Both the position numbers and the translations under genes were made by a program. Shown here one piece after another: positions 7,737-16,231 of a stretch of 64,000 bases of DNA (position 1 is the stretch's first letter; each line of letters begins with the position of its first letter). Under the pieces are notes generated by a model. That model was not told the origin of the DNA. It did no database searches and saw only the letters and a list, made by a program, of their open reading frames with translations. This stretch comes from Antarctobacter aquimaris (GTDB lineage Bacteria > Pseudomonadota > Alphaproteobacteria > Rhodobacterales > Rhodobacteraceae). The stretch covers positions 434,001-498,000 of the forward strand of contig NZ_FXYF01000002.1 in NCBI RefSeq assembly GCF_900184945.1. Reading direction: 5' to 3'.

Positions 7737-7960
7737 GCCGCCTTACCCCTTTTCACAGCGCGGTTGCAGGTGAGAAGCTGCGGGCGCGCAGGCGATGCGG
7801 GTATGGCTGTCATGCTGGCTGTCCCCGATGGCTTGGGTCGCTGAGCCGCCCGTATCGCCGCCTCTGTCCGACCGCTGATTACGCGGTGCCCCCGATGGCT
7901 TTGTAAGGCGATGCAGGCGGGACGAGGCACGCTGGCGCCAGTGGGAAAGGAGGCTGGGCG
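7737..7960 (+). ncRNA. IS110 left-end non-coding region, candidate bridge RNA
   Basis: No reading frame covers these 224 bases. IS110 elements are known to transcribe a structured bridge RNA from this end that specifies target and donor DNA. Direct repeats are visible: CCCCGATGGCTT at 7823-7834 and 7890-7901, and GGCGATGC at 7791-7798 and 7907-7914. The segment 7875-7886 (CTGATTACGCGG) agrees at 10 of 12 positions with the reconstructed empty target CTCATTACGCAG, as a target-binding loop might. The RNA itself and its fold are inferred. Confidence 0.45.
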
Positions 7961-9145
7961 ATGAAGATGTGCGTCGGCATAGACGCGGCGAAGGTCACGC
8001 ATTGGGCGGAGGCGGTGGCGGTGGATGGCGAGGGCCGGGTCGTTCTCGACCGCGCGGTCGAGAACGACCCGGAGGCGATCGACGGCTTTGTCGCGGAGCT
8101 TCGCGGGCTCGGACAAGAGATGGCGATCGGGCTCGACGTGGTGGGCTCCTTCGCCCGTTTCCTGGAAGCCACGCTTCTGGCCGAGGGCTTCGCGCTGGTT
8201 CACACCCCCGGGATCGCGGTGAACCGCGCCAGTCAGGGCTTCGCCGGCGGCGAGCGAAAGTCCGACCCGCGCGACGCCCGCACCATCGCCGAGCTGGTGC
8301 GCACCCGCGATCTTCGGCCGATCCTGCCCGACGACGACAGCATCGTCGCGATCCGGCTCAAGGTCGGGCGCCGGCGCGAGCTGATCCAGGACCAGACACG
8401 GCGCATAGCGCGTCTGCGCGGGCTTCTCTGCGGCATTCATCCCGGCCTCGAACGGGCGCTCGACATCACCTGCAAGGGACCTCTGGCGCTGCTCGCGCGC
8501 TATGTCACGCCGGCCGAGATCCGCCACGCCGGCAAGGCGCGGATCGTCGCGCATCTGAAGAAGACACCGCATCTGCATGGGACGCAGGCCCTGGCGGACC
8601 GTGCCCTGGAGGCGGCCCATGCCCAGAAGATCGCCGTGCCGGGCGAAGCACCCACGGCCGACCTGATCCGGGAACTGGCCGCCGAGGCCCTCGATGCGAG
8701 GGCGAAGATCGCGCGCATCGACCGCGACCTCGAGACCCTTCTGACCGACCACCCTGACGGCGCCCTCATCCGTTCGCTGCCGGGGATGGGGGCGGTGCTC
8801 GCGGCAGAGTTCATTGCCTGCACCGGCAACATACGGCGCTTCAGATCGGCCGATGCGCTGGCGTCCGCCGCCGGCCTCGCGCCGGTTCAGCGCCAGTCCG
8901 GCAAGCGCGCAGTCTGGCGGCGTGCCTATGGCGGAGACAAGGCCCTCAAACGCGTCTTCTACCAGAGCGCCTTCTGCGCCGTCTCCGCCCGAGACCCGCT
9001 CTCCAAGGCCTTCTACGACCGCAAGCGCCGCGAGGGAAAGCACCACAACCAGGCTCTCATCGCCCTCGCGCGGCGCCGTGTCACCGTCATCTGGACCATG
9101 CTCCAAAGACGCGAGGCCTTCGATCCCGATCGAAAAGCAGCTTGA
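7961..9145 (+). CDS. IS110-family transposase
   Basis: 394 residues. The N-terminal RuvC-like DEDD domain has D8 (GIDAAK), D59 (GLDVVGS; family members often have Glu here), and D102/D105 (KSDPRDARTIAEL). A helical middle region leads to the C-terminal Transposase_20 domain (RSLPGMGAVLAAEFIACTG, about 271-289) with the catalytic serine S313 in GLAPVQRQSGK. AAAGGAGG precedes the ATG by 8 bases. The frame is intact, so the element may be active. The TGA stop is 9 bases from the inferred right end, and its last bases start a TTGACT hexamer (9142-9147) that could serve as a -35 once the element circularises. Confidence 0.93.
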   Translation: MKMCVGIDAAKVTHWAEAVAVDGEGRVVLDRAVENDPEAIDGFVAELRGLGQEMAIGLDVVGSFARFLEATLLAEGFALVHTPGIAVNRASQGFAGGERKSDPRDARTIAELVRTRDLRPILPDDDSIVAIRLKVGRRRELIQDQTRRIARLRGLLCGIHPGLERALDITCKGPLALLARYVTPAEIRHAGKARIVAHLKKTPHLHGTQALADRALEAAHAQKIAVPGEAPTADLIRELAAEALDARAKIARIDRDLETLLTDHPDGALIRSLPGMGAVLAAEFIACTGNIRRFRSADALASAAGLAPVQRQSGKRAVWRRAYGGDKALKRVFYQSAFCAVSARDPLSKAFYDRKRREGKHHNQALIALARRRVTVIWTMLQRREAFDPDRKAA

Positions 9146-9153
9146 CTTGTCCA

Positions 9154-12100
9154 TTACGCAGCCGCCTCGGCCACTGCGAAGGGTCCCGGCCCGTAACGGT
9201 CCGACATCTGCGCCACGGCGATGGCGTAGCTGCCGCTGACCCCGTCGGCGTTCTGTTCCGCGGCGCCATAGGTCCATTCCGGACTGGTCACCAGCGCCTC
9301 GCGCAGAACAGTCCCGCCCTGCCGGACCTCGACCCGGTAAAGCTCGCTTGCCTCGCCCAGCGGGACCTCCGCCAGGTCCCAGCCATCGCCGTCAATCCGC
9401 GTGCGCCGGATCCAGCGCGCGACAAGGTCGCCGCCCTCGACCGTGGTGCGCAGATGCGCCGGCCGGTAAGGCCGCAGGCCGTTGCCCTCGAAGGTCAGTG
9501 CCCGATGGGTATAGGACCCGTGGTCGTAGCCCTGGCTCGCCGGGCCGATGCGGTAATGCCGCTCCAGCCCGCGCTGCGCCGCCTTCAGCCCGATCTGCGC
9601 CGGCGCGCCGTTCATCAGCACCACCCAGGAGCCCGCCGGCCAGACCGGGGGCATGATCCCGTCGCTGCCCGCCTGCCCCCGCAACCGGTGCGACAGCAGC
9701 CAGCGCCCGTCGGACACCAGCGTCACGTCCCGGAACTGGAACAGTTCCCAGTTGCCCGGCTTGCCGTCACCGACCGCCATCAGGTTCGCGCCGGTCAACA
9801 AGGCCGCGTCGCTGACCGAGGCAAGTGTCCCGCTCGCCAGCCGGACTTGCAACGGCGCGCCATGGTCCACTATCCCGGGCCGCGCCGCCGGCAAGTCGGT
9901 CTCGGTCACGCCGACCACCGATTGCGCAGCAAGCAGACTGTTCAGGTCATAGCCGGAATCCTGCGCCGCGTCGTAGACAGCGACCGATCCCGGCCAGGGC
10001 TCCGCCGTCAGTGCCAGGTGGGGTGCATGCGGCACCTCATCTCCGCTCATCAGAGGCAGGTCGAGGAACACCGGGGCCACCGGCACGGCGGGCGTGAAGG
10101 GGCGCAGCCGCGCCGTGTCCTCCGGCATATCCGACGGCAGGAAGACATCCGGCTCGATGCGCACCGCGTCGACGATCTGCCGCTCCATGACTTCGACCCG
10201 GTCGATGCGCGCCAGCGTCGTCCCGCTGGCCGCAGGCAGCCGCACGATGTCCCCCGCGCCCAAGGTCAATCGCGACGGCGGCAGGGCAAAGCGCAACGAG
10301 TCGCGCGCCACTCGCGCCTCGGACAGCCAGCGCTCGGCGGTCTGCCGTCCCTCGCCTCGCGTCAGGGCCAGCGCTATGTCAGTCTCTGACACCGAATGCG
10401 TCGCCTCGTCCGGCAACACCGCCTCTTCGGCGGCCACCTGGTGATCGGCATCCGCCAGGACGAACTGCACCCGCACGCGCCCCGCCATCTCGGCCTCACC
10501 CGCTCGGGTCTCTTGCAGGTCGCCGTCGATCTCGTCGCTGACCGCAAGATCGGACATGGACAGATCGACCGCCCCGGACCCGCGCCGCATCCGAAAGACC
10601 AGTGTCCCGTCGCGTTCGATCGCGTCAAAGCCATAGGCCAGCATCAAGGGCTGCAAGGCCCGCCGCGCGTCGGTGACCTGCGGCACAACATAGCCGCGAA
10701 CGACTCCGTGCAAGCCGGAGGTGTCGATCGCCGTCAGCCCCACGCGGTGGCATATCTCCGCGACGACGGACGCCAGGCTCCGCCCCGACAGCCGTCCGTT
10801 CAGCCAGTGCCCATGGCGATAGTTGGGTCCGTCCGACCACAGGCTCTCGTTGCCGGGAAACCAGGGGTAAGGTCGCGCGTCCCAAGCCCAGACAAAGGCA
10901 CGGCTTAGGTCCAGCATCGGCCCCGCGTAGACCGAAGACGCCGGGTTGTTGCCGGTCTCTCCCCAATACCCCAGTTGCGCGCGCAGGTACTGCCGCTGGA
11001 TCGCCTCGTCGCGCAACCCGTTCGAGAAATGCGGCAGGCGCGATTCCGAGGATTTCGGATCCAGGAACTTGTTGGGCTGGTTAGTGCCCTTGTCGACCGC
11101 CGCGCAGCCCAGTTCGGTGAACCAGATCGGCTTGGACTCGGGCTGCCACGCGGTCGGGCTGGCCTGACGCACGCCCGAAATCCGCTCGTGGTGTGCATTG
11201 GCCCACCAGTTGCGAATGTCCTTGGTGCGCCAGACCCAGGGTTCGTTATGGGCGCCGTCGCTGATCGGCGTGCGCACCTGCGCCGCGCGGTCCGCTTCCG
11301 AATCATAATACCAGTCATACCCCTCGCCGCCCTCGATGTTGGCGCGCAGGTAACCCAGGTCGTGGACCGCGCCCCAGGCGGCATCTGCATGGCTGTCGCC
11401 ATCGCGCCAGTCGGACAGCGGCATGTAGTTGTCGATGCCGATGAAATCGATCTCGGCATCCGCCCAGAGCGGATCGAGGTGGAAATAGAGGTCACCCGAG
11501 CCGTCCTGCGGATGATAGCCGAAATACTCCGACCAGTCGGCGGCATAGCCGATCTTGACCGAGGGACCGAGCAGCGCCCGGCACTCGGCGGCAAGGCTCT
11601 TCAGCTGTGCAACGGCGGCAAAGCCGGCAGCCCCCCGAATCTGGGTCAGACCGCGCATCTCGGATCCGATGCAGAACGAGTCGACCCCGCCCGCCACGGC
11701 GCACAGCGCCGCCTGGTGCAGGATGAATCGCCGATAGCTCCACTCCGAGGGTCCGCTGTAGGTGACCGCTCCGCCGGACACGCCGAAATCGCTGGCCGAG
11801 GCGCTGCCGAAAAACGCCGCGACCTCCGCGTCCGCTGCGGCGGTCTGGTCGGGTGAGCCAGGCTGCCCAGGGGCCATGCTCAGCGTGATACGGCCACGCC
11901 AGGGCAGCGCCGGCTGGTCCGCCGCGCCGGTCCAGGGGTCAGGCAGGCCGTTGCCCGCCATCTGGTCCATCAGGATGAAGGGATAGTACATCACAGCAAG
12001 GCCGTCGGCCTGCATCCGCCGGATCGCCTGGATGACCGATGCGTCGGTCGGCGTCCCGCCGTACACAGGGCGGCCTGCCTCCTGCGGCACGACCTCCGCC

Positions 12101-13095
12101 TGGGACCGGGACACCCCAGCCACCGACCAGGCCATTCCCTTGGCGTCGTATTGCGCCTGCTCGACCTTCGGGCGGATCGTGCATGTCCCGCAGCGCAGGT
12201 CATCGCCAAACCAACTGACGATCAGAGAGGCCGCACCGATGTTCGGCGCCTCGTCCTTCAACTGCCTCAGGGAGGTGACGAAATCAGGCTCTTCAGACGG
12301 CGTGCTCACGTTCGCCACGACACTGCGGCCCGGCGCCGACGGAAGACCGAAGAAGCCCGGCGCGACCTCACTCATGTCACCCAGGTAAACCGGCTCGGTC
12401 GCGAGTGCGTACTCCCCGGTGCCCGGGATCATCGCCACGCCCTGCACCAGCGCCGGCACCTCGTCCAGGGCCAGGTCCGGCCGCGCGACCTCGAAACTAA
12501 ACTGCGGCACCCGGTTGCCAAAGCGCTCCAGCCGCAGGTCCTCGATCACCACATAGGCCGTGCCACGGTAGGCCGGCACCCGCCCGACGCCCTCGACCGC
12601 CTCAATCTTGGGGTCTGGGAGTTGGTCCTGCGACCCACTGTAGACGCGCATGTTCAGGTCGCCCACGGCGATCTCTGCCCCGTCCGCCCAGACGCGGTTG
12701 ACGCCGGTGATCTCGCCCTCGCACAGCGCAAGGGCAAGACTCACCGAATAGCTGTAGGCCTTCACCTTGGGTTGCGACGGCGCCCCCTTGCCCGAGCCGC
12801 CGGACTCGCGAACACGCTCCTTGAACTCGGTGGCCCAGATCACGTGCCCGCCCACGCGCATCCGCCCGTGGACTTGCGCGATCGGCGCACCCTCGCCCGC
12901 GCCGGTCAGCCGGAACCGGTCGATCTTGCCGGTCTCCACCGCATCGGATCCGGCCCCCAGCAACCGCTGGTCCAATGCCCGCCCAATGGACGCGCCGACA
13001 AAGCGGCCCACGGCCGTCATCGACAGACCCAGGAAAGAGCCGCCGATCGAACTGCCGATTGCCGCGCCAGCCGCAGAAAGAAGGATCGTCGCCAT
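9154..13095 (-). CDS. GTA gp15, tail-tip megatron/host-specificity protein with TIM-barrel domain
   Basis: 1313 residues, the largest GTA protein. It forms the tail tip that pierces the cell envelope. The N terminus is glycine-rich and hydrophobic (MATILLSAAGAAIGSSIGGSFLG). A glycoside-hydrolase-like TIM barrel at about 430-750 (SFCIGSEMRGL, YAADWSEYFGYH, IDFIGIDNYMPLSDW, PIWFTELGC) is followed by the phage tail hub and fibre-base region. The start ATG at 13095 overlaps the gp14 stop (TGATG); a GTG three bases earlier is less likely. It ends with TAA directly at the IS110 right junction, so the coding sequence appears undamaged. Confidence 0.95.
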   Translation of the reverse strand: MATILLSAAGAAIGSSIGGSFLGLSMTAVGRFVGASIGRALDQRLLGAGSDAVETGKIDRFRLTGAGEGAPIAQVHGRMRVGGHVIWATEFKERVRESGGSGKGAPSQPKVKAYSYSVSLALALCEGEITGVNRVWADGAEIAVGDLNMRVYSGSQDQLPDPKIEAVEGVGRVPAYRGTAYVVIEDLRLERFGNRVPQFSFEVARPDLALDEVPALVQGVAMIPGTGEYALATEPVYLGDMSEVAPGFFGLPSAPGRSVVANVSTPSEEPDFVTSLRQLKDEAPNIGAASLIVSWFGDDLRCGTCTIRPKVEQAQYDAKGMAWSVAGVSRSQAEVVPQEAGRPVYGGTPTDASVIQAIRRMQADGLAVMYYPFILMDQMAGNGLPDPWTGAADQPALPWRGRITLSMAPGQPGSPDQTAAADAEVAAFFGSASASDFGVSGGAVTYSGPSEWSYRRFILHQAALCAVAGGVDSFCIGSEMRGLTQIRGAAGFAAVAQLKSLAAECRALLGPSVKIGYAADWSEYFGYHPQDGSGDLYFHLDPLWADAEIDFIGIDNYMPLSDWRDGDSHADAAWGAVHDLGYLRANIEGGEGYDWYYDSEADRAAQVRTPISDGAHNEPWVWRTKDIRNWWANAHHERISGVRQASPTAWQPESKPIWFTELGCAAVDKGTNQPNKFLDPKSSESRLPHFSNGLRDEAIQRQYLRAQLGYWGETGNNPASSVYAGPMLDLSRAFVWAWDARPYPWFPGNESLWSDGPNYRHGHWLNGRLSGRSLASVVAEICHRVGLTAIDTSGLHGVVRGYVVPQVTDARRALQPLMLAYGFDAIERDGTLVFRMRRGSGAVDLSMSDLAVSDEIDGDLQETRAGEAEMAGRVRVQFVLADADHQVAAEEAVLPDEATHSVSETDIALALTRGEGRQTAERWLSEARVARDSLRFALPPSRLTLGAGDIVRLPAASGTTLARIDRVEVMERQIVDAVRIEPDVFLPSDMPEDTARLRPFTPAVPVAPVFLDLPLMSGDEVPHAPHLALTAEPWPGSVAVYDAAQDSGYDLNSLLAAQSVVGVTETDLPAARPGIVDHGAPLQVRLASGTLASVSDAALLTGANLMAVGDGKPGNWELFQFRDVTLVSDGRWLLSHRLRGQAGSDGIMPPVWPAGSWVVLMNGAPAQIGLKAAQRGLERHYRIGPASQGYDHGSYTHRALTFEGNGLRPYRPAHLRTTVEGGDLVARWIRRTRIDGDGWDLAEVPLGEASELYRVEVRQGGTVLREALVTSPEWTYGAAEQNADGVSGSYAIAVAQMSDRYGPGPFAVAEAAA

Positions 13096-13529
13096 CACTC
13101 AATCTCCGTTGGAAAGGCAAATCGGGCCACGACCCGACGCGCCCAGGGCGCGCTCAACGCGCTTTCGATCACACCGTGCCCGGTGTAGGCATGGATGAAG
13201 GACGCCTCGGCGCCTGTCCTGGCCAGAAGCCCCACGTGTTTGGCCACCGCCCCGTCCCGCATCCGGAACAGCAGAACGTCACCCGCGGCCGCCTCCGCCA
13301 GCGGTTTCGCCGACAGGTGCCGCAGCCCCGCATGCCAGAGCAATTCGTCGCCCTGCGGCTCCGACCAGTCCATGCTGTAGGCCGGGATCGCCTCGGGTTC
13401 CGGTCCGATCACCTCGCGCCAGACCCCGCGCAAGAGGCCGAGGCAATCACAGCCTGCCCCCCGGACCGAGGCCTGGTGCACATAGGGCGTGCCGATCCAG
13501 CCACGCGCGGCCTCCACCACAAGGCTCAT
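13095..13529 (-). CDS. GTA gp14, NlpC/P60-family cell-wall peptidase
   Basis: 144-residue tail-tip peptidase thought to open peptidoglycan during DNA delivery. NlpC/P60 fold: catalytic cysteine C29 in GCDCLGLL, histidine H98 in KHVGLL, and H113 in FIHAYTG as the likely third polar residue. The length is normal for the GTA homologue. The ATG overlaps the gp13 stop by four bases and its stop overlaps gp15, so the three tip genes are coupled. Confidence 0.94.
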   Translation of the reverse strand: MSLVVEAARGWIGTPYVHQASVRGAGCDCLGLLRGVWREVIGPEPEAIPAYSMDWSEPQGDELLWHAGLRHLSAKPLAEAAAGDVLLFRMRDGAVAKHVGLLARTGAEASFIHAYTGHGVIESALSAPWARRVVARFAFPTEIE

Positions 13530-14410
13530 CGCCGGCTCCCACCGTCCAGCCGCTTGGCCTGGCTCGGGTGCACGGTGATCCAGTCCTCTTCGGGCAGGTC
13601 CGGAAAGCCCCGAAAGTTCAGATGGTTGCCAAATTTCAACCGGCAGGTCTCAAAACGCTTGTCGCAACCGGCGGTGAAGCGCACCTGGTCGCCGGCCACG
13701 GGCGCGACGCGCAGCTTCTCCCAGACCTCGATGACCCGCGTGCCATCGGCGCGTAGCTGGTCACGCTTGATCGCAGCGGACAGCCCTTGCGCCGCACCGC
13801 TCAGAACCTCCACACGGCCGCGCTGGAACCAGCCCGCGGAAAAGCCCGGCAGGGCACCCGCCAGCAAAACCCGGTCGTCCTCGACGCCGACCAATCCCCC
13901 TTCGAAGACATACCCGCCCGAAGTCAGGTCAAACCCGCAATCCTTGTCCCCCAGCACCGCAGTGCACGGTTTCTGGTAGACCCGGCCGACCGGACGGTTC
14001 AGCGTCTCGGTCAGGCCACGCAGTTCGGCGTGAAAGGCCCCGTCGCCGCGCCGGATCTCGCCGATCGTGCCGCGGAACAGGATCTTGCGCGCCTCCACGT
14101 CCGCCCAGTTCACCAGCCAGCAGACGACCTCCGCGCCATCGTATCGCCCGGCCGCGATGTCGGTCTCCGAGATCGCCGCAGCGCTCAGCGCCCCCATGGC
14201 CTCGGAGTTGTCCACCGACAGCCCTGTCGCCTGGCTCAGCGCGCGCGCCGTCAACCCGCTGTCCGCCTTGAAGGTCAGCGTGTCAAACACCAGGTCCCCA
14301 TCGTGGTCGGTAAACCCCAGGCGCGTCCCGTCCCGGCGCGTCACCGCCCAGGCCCGCGCCACCGTCGTCAGCCCACCCGCCAGGTGGGCGTGTAGCTCCG
14401 CCGCCCCCAT
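13526..14410 (-). CDS. GTA gp13, tail hub protein (DUF2163)
   Basis: 294 residues matching the DUF2163 baseplate-hub family. Recognisable parts are RAWAVTRRDGTRLGFTDHD near the N terminus and a cysteine-bearing C-terminal region (CTAVLGDKDCGFDL, FTAGCDKRFETCRLKFGN, about 160-270). In RcGTA these cysteines are associated with an iron-sulfur cluster. The C-terminal NLNFRGFPDLPEEDWI motif is typical of the family. It sits between distal tail protein and peptidase and overlaps both neighbours by 1-4 bases. Confidence 0.92.
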   Translation of the reverse strand: MGAAELHAHLAGGLTTVARAWAVTRRDGTRLGFTDHDGDLVFDTLTFKADSGLTARALSQATGLSVDNSEAMGALSAAAISETDIAAGRYDGAEVVCWLVNWADVEARKILFRGTIGEIRRGDGAFHAELRGLTETLNRPVGRVYQKPCTAVLGDKDCGFDLTSGGYVFEGGLVGVEDDRVLLAGALPGFSAGWFQRGRVEVLSGAAQGLSAAIKRDQLRADGTRVIEVWEKLRVAPVAGDQVRFTAGCDKRFETCRLKFGNHLNFRGFPDLPEEDWITVHPSQAKRLDGGSRR

Positions 14411-15042
14411 CAGACCCGAACCTCCACCACCGGTACGTCCGGGACCTGCCCGGCGTTGAAGCTGCCCGCGCTGACATGGATCCGGTCGGTGTCAAACCGC
14501 ACCGGTACGTCGTAGACAAACCCCGCCCGCACCTCGACGCCGATGCCCGGCGCCACATCCAAAGTCACGACGCCGGTCGCCGGATCGACGGCAAAGCCCG
14601 CACCTTCACTCTGCGCAACGCCGCCCACCGCGATCAGCACCGACCCGGCCACAGGCTTGGTGATCGGCCGCAGGTAACTTGCCCCGCCCGAGGCGTAGGT
14701 CTTGGACAGTTGGAAAGTCACCGCGACTCCGTCTCCAGTCCCGATCAGCTGGTCCGATGCCGCAGGGATCTGCGACGGCGCGCAGGACTTGAAGTCAGCC
14801 CAATCCTTCCAGCGGAAACCGTACAGCTGCCCCTGCCGCGCCTCGAAAAAGGCGATCAGATCCGCCACGTCGTCCAGCGACCGCAGCCCCAGTCCCGCGT
14901 CATAGCGGCGGCGCGAATGCGCCCAGGGCGTGTTGCGCTCCTCGAACCCGGAGGTCAGCGCCACGATGTCCGTCCGCCGCTCCGGCCCGCCGACCGAGCC
15001 AAAGCTCAGGTCGGTCGGAAATCTCACCTCGTGAAAGCTCAT
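14410..15042 (-). CDS. GTA gp12, distal tail protein (DUF2460/TIGR02217)
   Basis: 210 residues: MSFHEVRFPTDLSFGSVGGPERRTDIVALTSG is the conserved opening of the DUF2460 family, followed by EERNTPWAHSRRRYDAGLGLRSLDDV. It forms the ring joining the tail tube to the hub. The length and motifs are complete. It shares one base with gp13 and is 10 bases after gp11. Confidence 0.93.
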   Translation of the reverse strand: MSFHEVRFPTDLSFGSVGGPERRTDIVALTSGFEERNTPWAHSRRRYDAGLGLRSLDDVADLIAFFEARQGQLYGFRWKDWADFKSCAPSQIPAASDQLIGTGDGVAVTFQLSKTYASGGASYLRPITKPVAGSVLIAVGGVAQSEGAGFAVDPATGVVTLDVAPGIGVEVRAGFVYDVPVRFDTDRIHVSAGSFNAGQVPDVPVVEVRV

Positions 15043-15052
15043 GTCACCCTCC

Positions 15053-15712
15053 TCAGCGGTTGCGTGCGCCGCGGCCCAGGACCTGGCTCATCCGTGCCGC
15101 GATCTGGCTCTGGCTGCGCTGGAAACTGGCCGCATCCGGCGTCGAGATGTTCATCACCACGGTCACCGCCGCCTGCGCCCCGCTCTCGGCGCGCACCCCC
15201 AGCCGGCCGTCGGCCCCCCGGGTCAGCGGCATGATCGCCTCCGGCCCCGCCTCGCCCATCAGCCCGGTGCCGCCGCGCATCGGGAACGTTGTCGGCCCGC
15301 TGACCACCCCGCCATTGGCAAAGGGCATCACCCGCCCCTGCGAAAAGCTGCCGCCATCGGCAAAGGCGGAAAACCCGCCAAAAACCCCCGACACGGCAGA
15401 GGACAACAGCCCGCCCACATGGTTGGCCACCGGCGTCACCGCCGCCTTCCACGCCGCGTCGATCATCGACTGGGCGACCGTCTTCAGCGCGTCCGACAGT
15501 TTCATGCCGTCCAGCACCACGCCGTCGATCGCCCGCGCCACACCCCGACTCAGCGTCGCTTCCAGCCTCTCCGCACCGCGGCCTGTCGCCGAAAACGTCT
15601 CGTGGATGCGCTTCAGCTCGGCGTCGAACTGCGCCGCCATGCCGACCGCGCCGCCCAGCGAGGTTTCCAGTGCCTCGACCTGGCTTTCCAGGTCCTCGAT
15701 CATCTCGCTCAT
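15053..15712 (-). CDS. GTA gp11, tail tape-measure protein
   Basis: 219 residues. Residues 1-60 are a helical, coiled-coil-like stretch (MSEMIEDLESQVEALETSLG). A hydrophobic middle (HVGGLLSSAVSGVFGGFSAF) precedes the characteristic tape-measure ending GLMGEAGPEAIMPLTRGADGRLGV. The short length fits the short siphovirus-like tail of GTA particles. The last 20 residues are Arg/Gln-rich. It overlaps gp10.1 by four bases. Confidence 0.92.
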   Translation of the reverse strand: MSEMIEDLESQVEALETSLGGAVGMAAQFDAELKRIHETFSATGRGAERLEATLSRGVARAIDGVVLDGMKLSDALKTVAQSMIDAAWKAAVTPVANHVGGLLSSAVSGVFGGFSAFADGGSFSQGRVMPFANGGVVSGPTTFPMRGGTGLMGEAGPEAIMPLTRGADGRLGVRAESGAQAAVTVVMNISTPDAASFQRSQSQIAARMSQVLGRGARNR

Positions 15713-15912
15713 GTGCCGTCACCTCGTGTCATGTCGTCGGGAAAGGCCGCCATCAACTCGGTCAGCCGCCCGCGTCCCATCGGCCGCGCACCGCCGCCCT
15801 CGCCCAGCATCAGTTGCAGCTCGGCCGGCGTCAGCGCCCAGAATTCCCAGGGTTTGAGGCCAAGGCCCCGCATCCCCGCGCGCATCAGCGCCGGCCAGTC
15901 AAACCCGGCCAT
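15709..15912 (-). CDS. GTA gp10.1, rcc01693-type tail assembly chaperone component
   Basis: 67 residues (MAGFDWPALMRAGMRGLGLKP) with a Trp-containing LKPWEFWALTPAELQLMLG core, the mark of the rcc01693 family. It corresponds to the small second tail-assembly-chaperone gene before the tape measure in siphoviruses. The ATG is inside the 3' end of gp10, giving a 14-base overlap in the +1 frame. GGAG lies upstream of the start, so independent initiation is possible. Confidence 0.88.
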   Translation of the reverse strand: MAGFDWPALMRAGMRGLGLKPWEFWALTPAELQLMLGEGGGARPMGRGRLTELMAAFPDDMTRGDGT

Positions 15913-16231
15913 CCGCCGTCTCCGGCAGCATGAAGGCTCGTGCCAGCAGTTCCGCCGCCGCCCGCGCCGCCGCCATTGGACCGCCGTCGATCTCGGCGGC
16001 CAGCAGGTCCTGCGTGCGGCCCGTCCAGCCGCCGCCGCGCAAGCCAGCCACGATCAGCGCCAGAACGTCGCGCGTGCTGAAACTTCCCGCCTCGAACCGC
16101 TGCACCAGATCGACAAGCGACCCGCTCTGAAGCTCCGCCTCCAGTTCGGCCAGCGCCCCCAGCGTCAGCCGCATCACGTGGCTCTGGCCATCGACGACCA
16201 GAACCACCTCCCCCCGCCACGGATTGCCCAT
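15899..16231 (-). CDS. GTA gp10, tail assembly chaperone (GTA_gp10 family)
   Basis: 110 residues: GNPWRGEVVLVVDGQSHVMRLTLGALAELE is the conserved first half of the GTA gp10 family, and QDLLAAEIDGGPMAAARAAAELLARAF closes it. By analogy with phage G proteins it coats the tape measure during tail assembly. It ends GRV-TGA-C, overlapping gp10.1. It shares one base with gp9. Confidence 0.9.
   Translation of the reverse strand: MGNPWRGEVVLVVDGQSHVMRLTLGALAELEAELQSGSLVDLVQRFEAGSFSTRDVLALIVAGLRGGGWTGRTQDLLAAEIDGGPMAAARAAAELLARAFMLPETADGRV

Larger units (their letters stand above)
7737..9154 (+). mobile_element. IS110-family insertion sequence, about 1.42 kb
   Basis: A single DEDD-type transposase gene with about 220 bases of non-coding left end and about 9 bases of right end. 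The limits come from the host: the left junction is GGTCTCAT|GCC at 7736/7737 and the right is GTC|CATTACG at 9151/9152. Both flanks share CAT. Collapsing one copy gives an uninterrupted minus-strand sequence in which the gp15 stop overlaps the start of the small gene at 7736 (TAATG). No terminal inverted repeats are seen, as expected for IS110 rather than IS1111 types. The boundaries are inferred to within 3 bases. Confidence 0.75.

Noticed and set aside
9145-9160. IS110 insertion as a disruption of GTA gp15
   Set aside because: gp15 ends with its own TAA at the junction, and the reconstruction places the stop before the element, so the coding sequence is complete.
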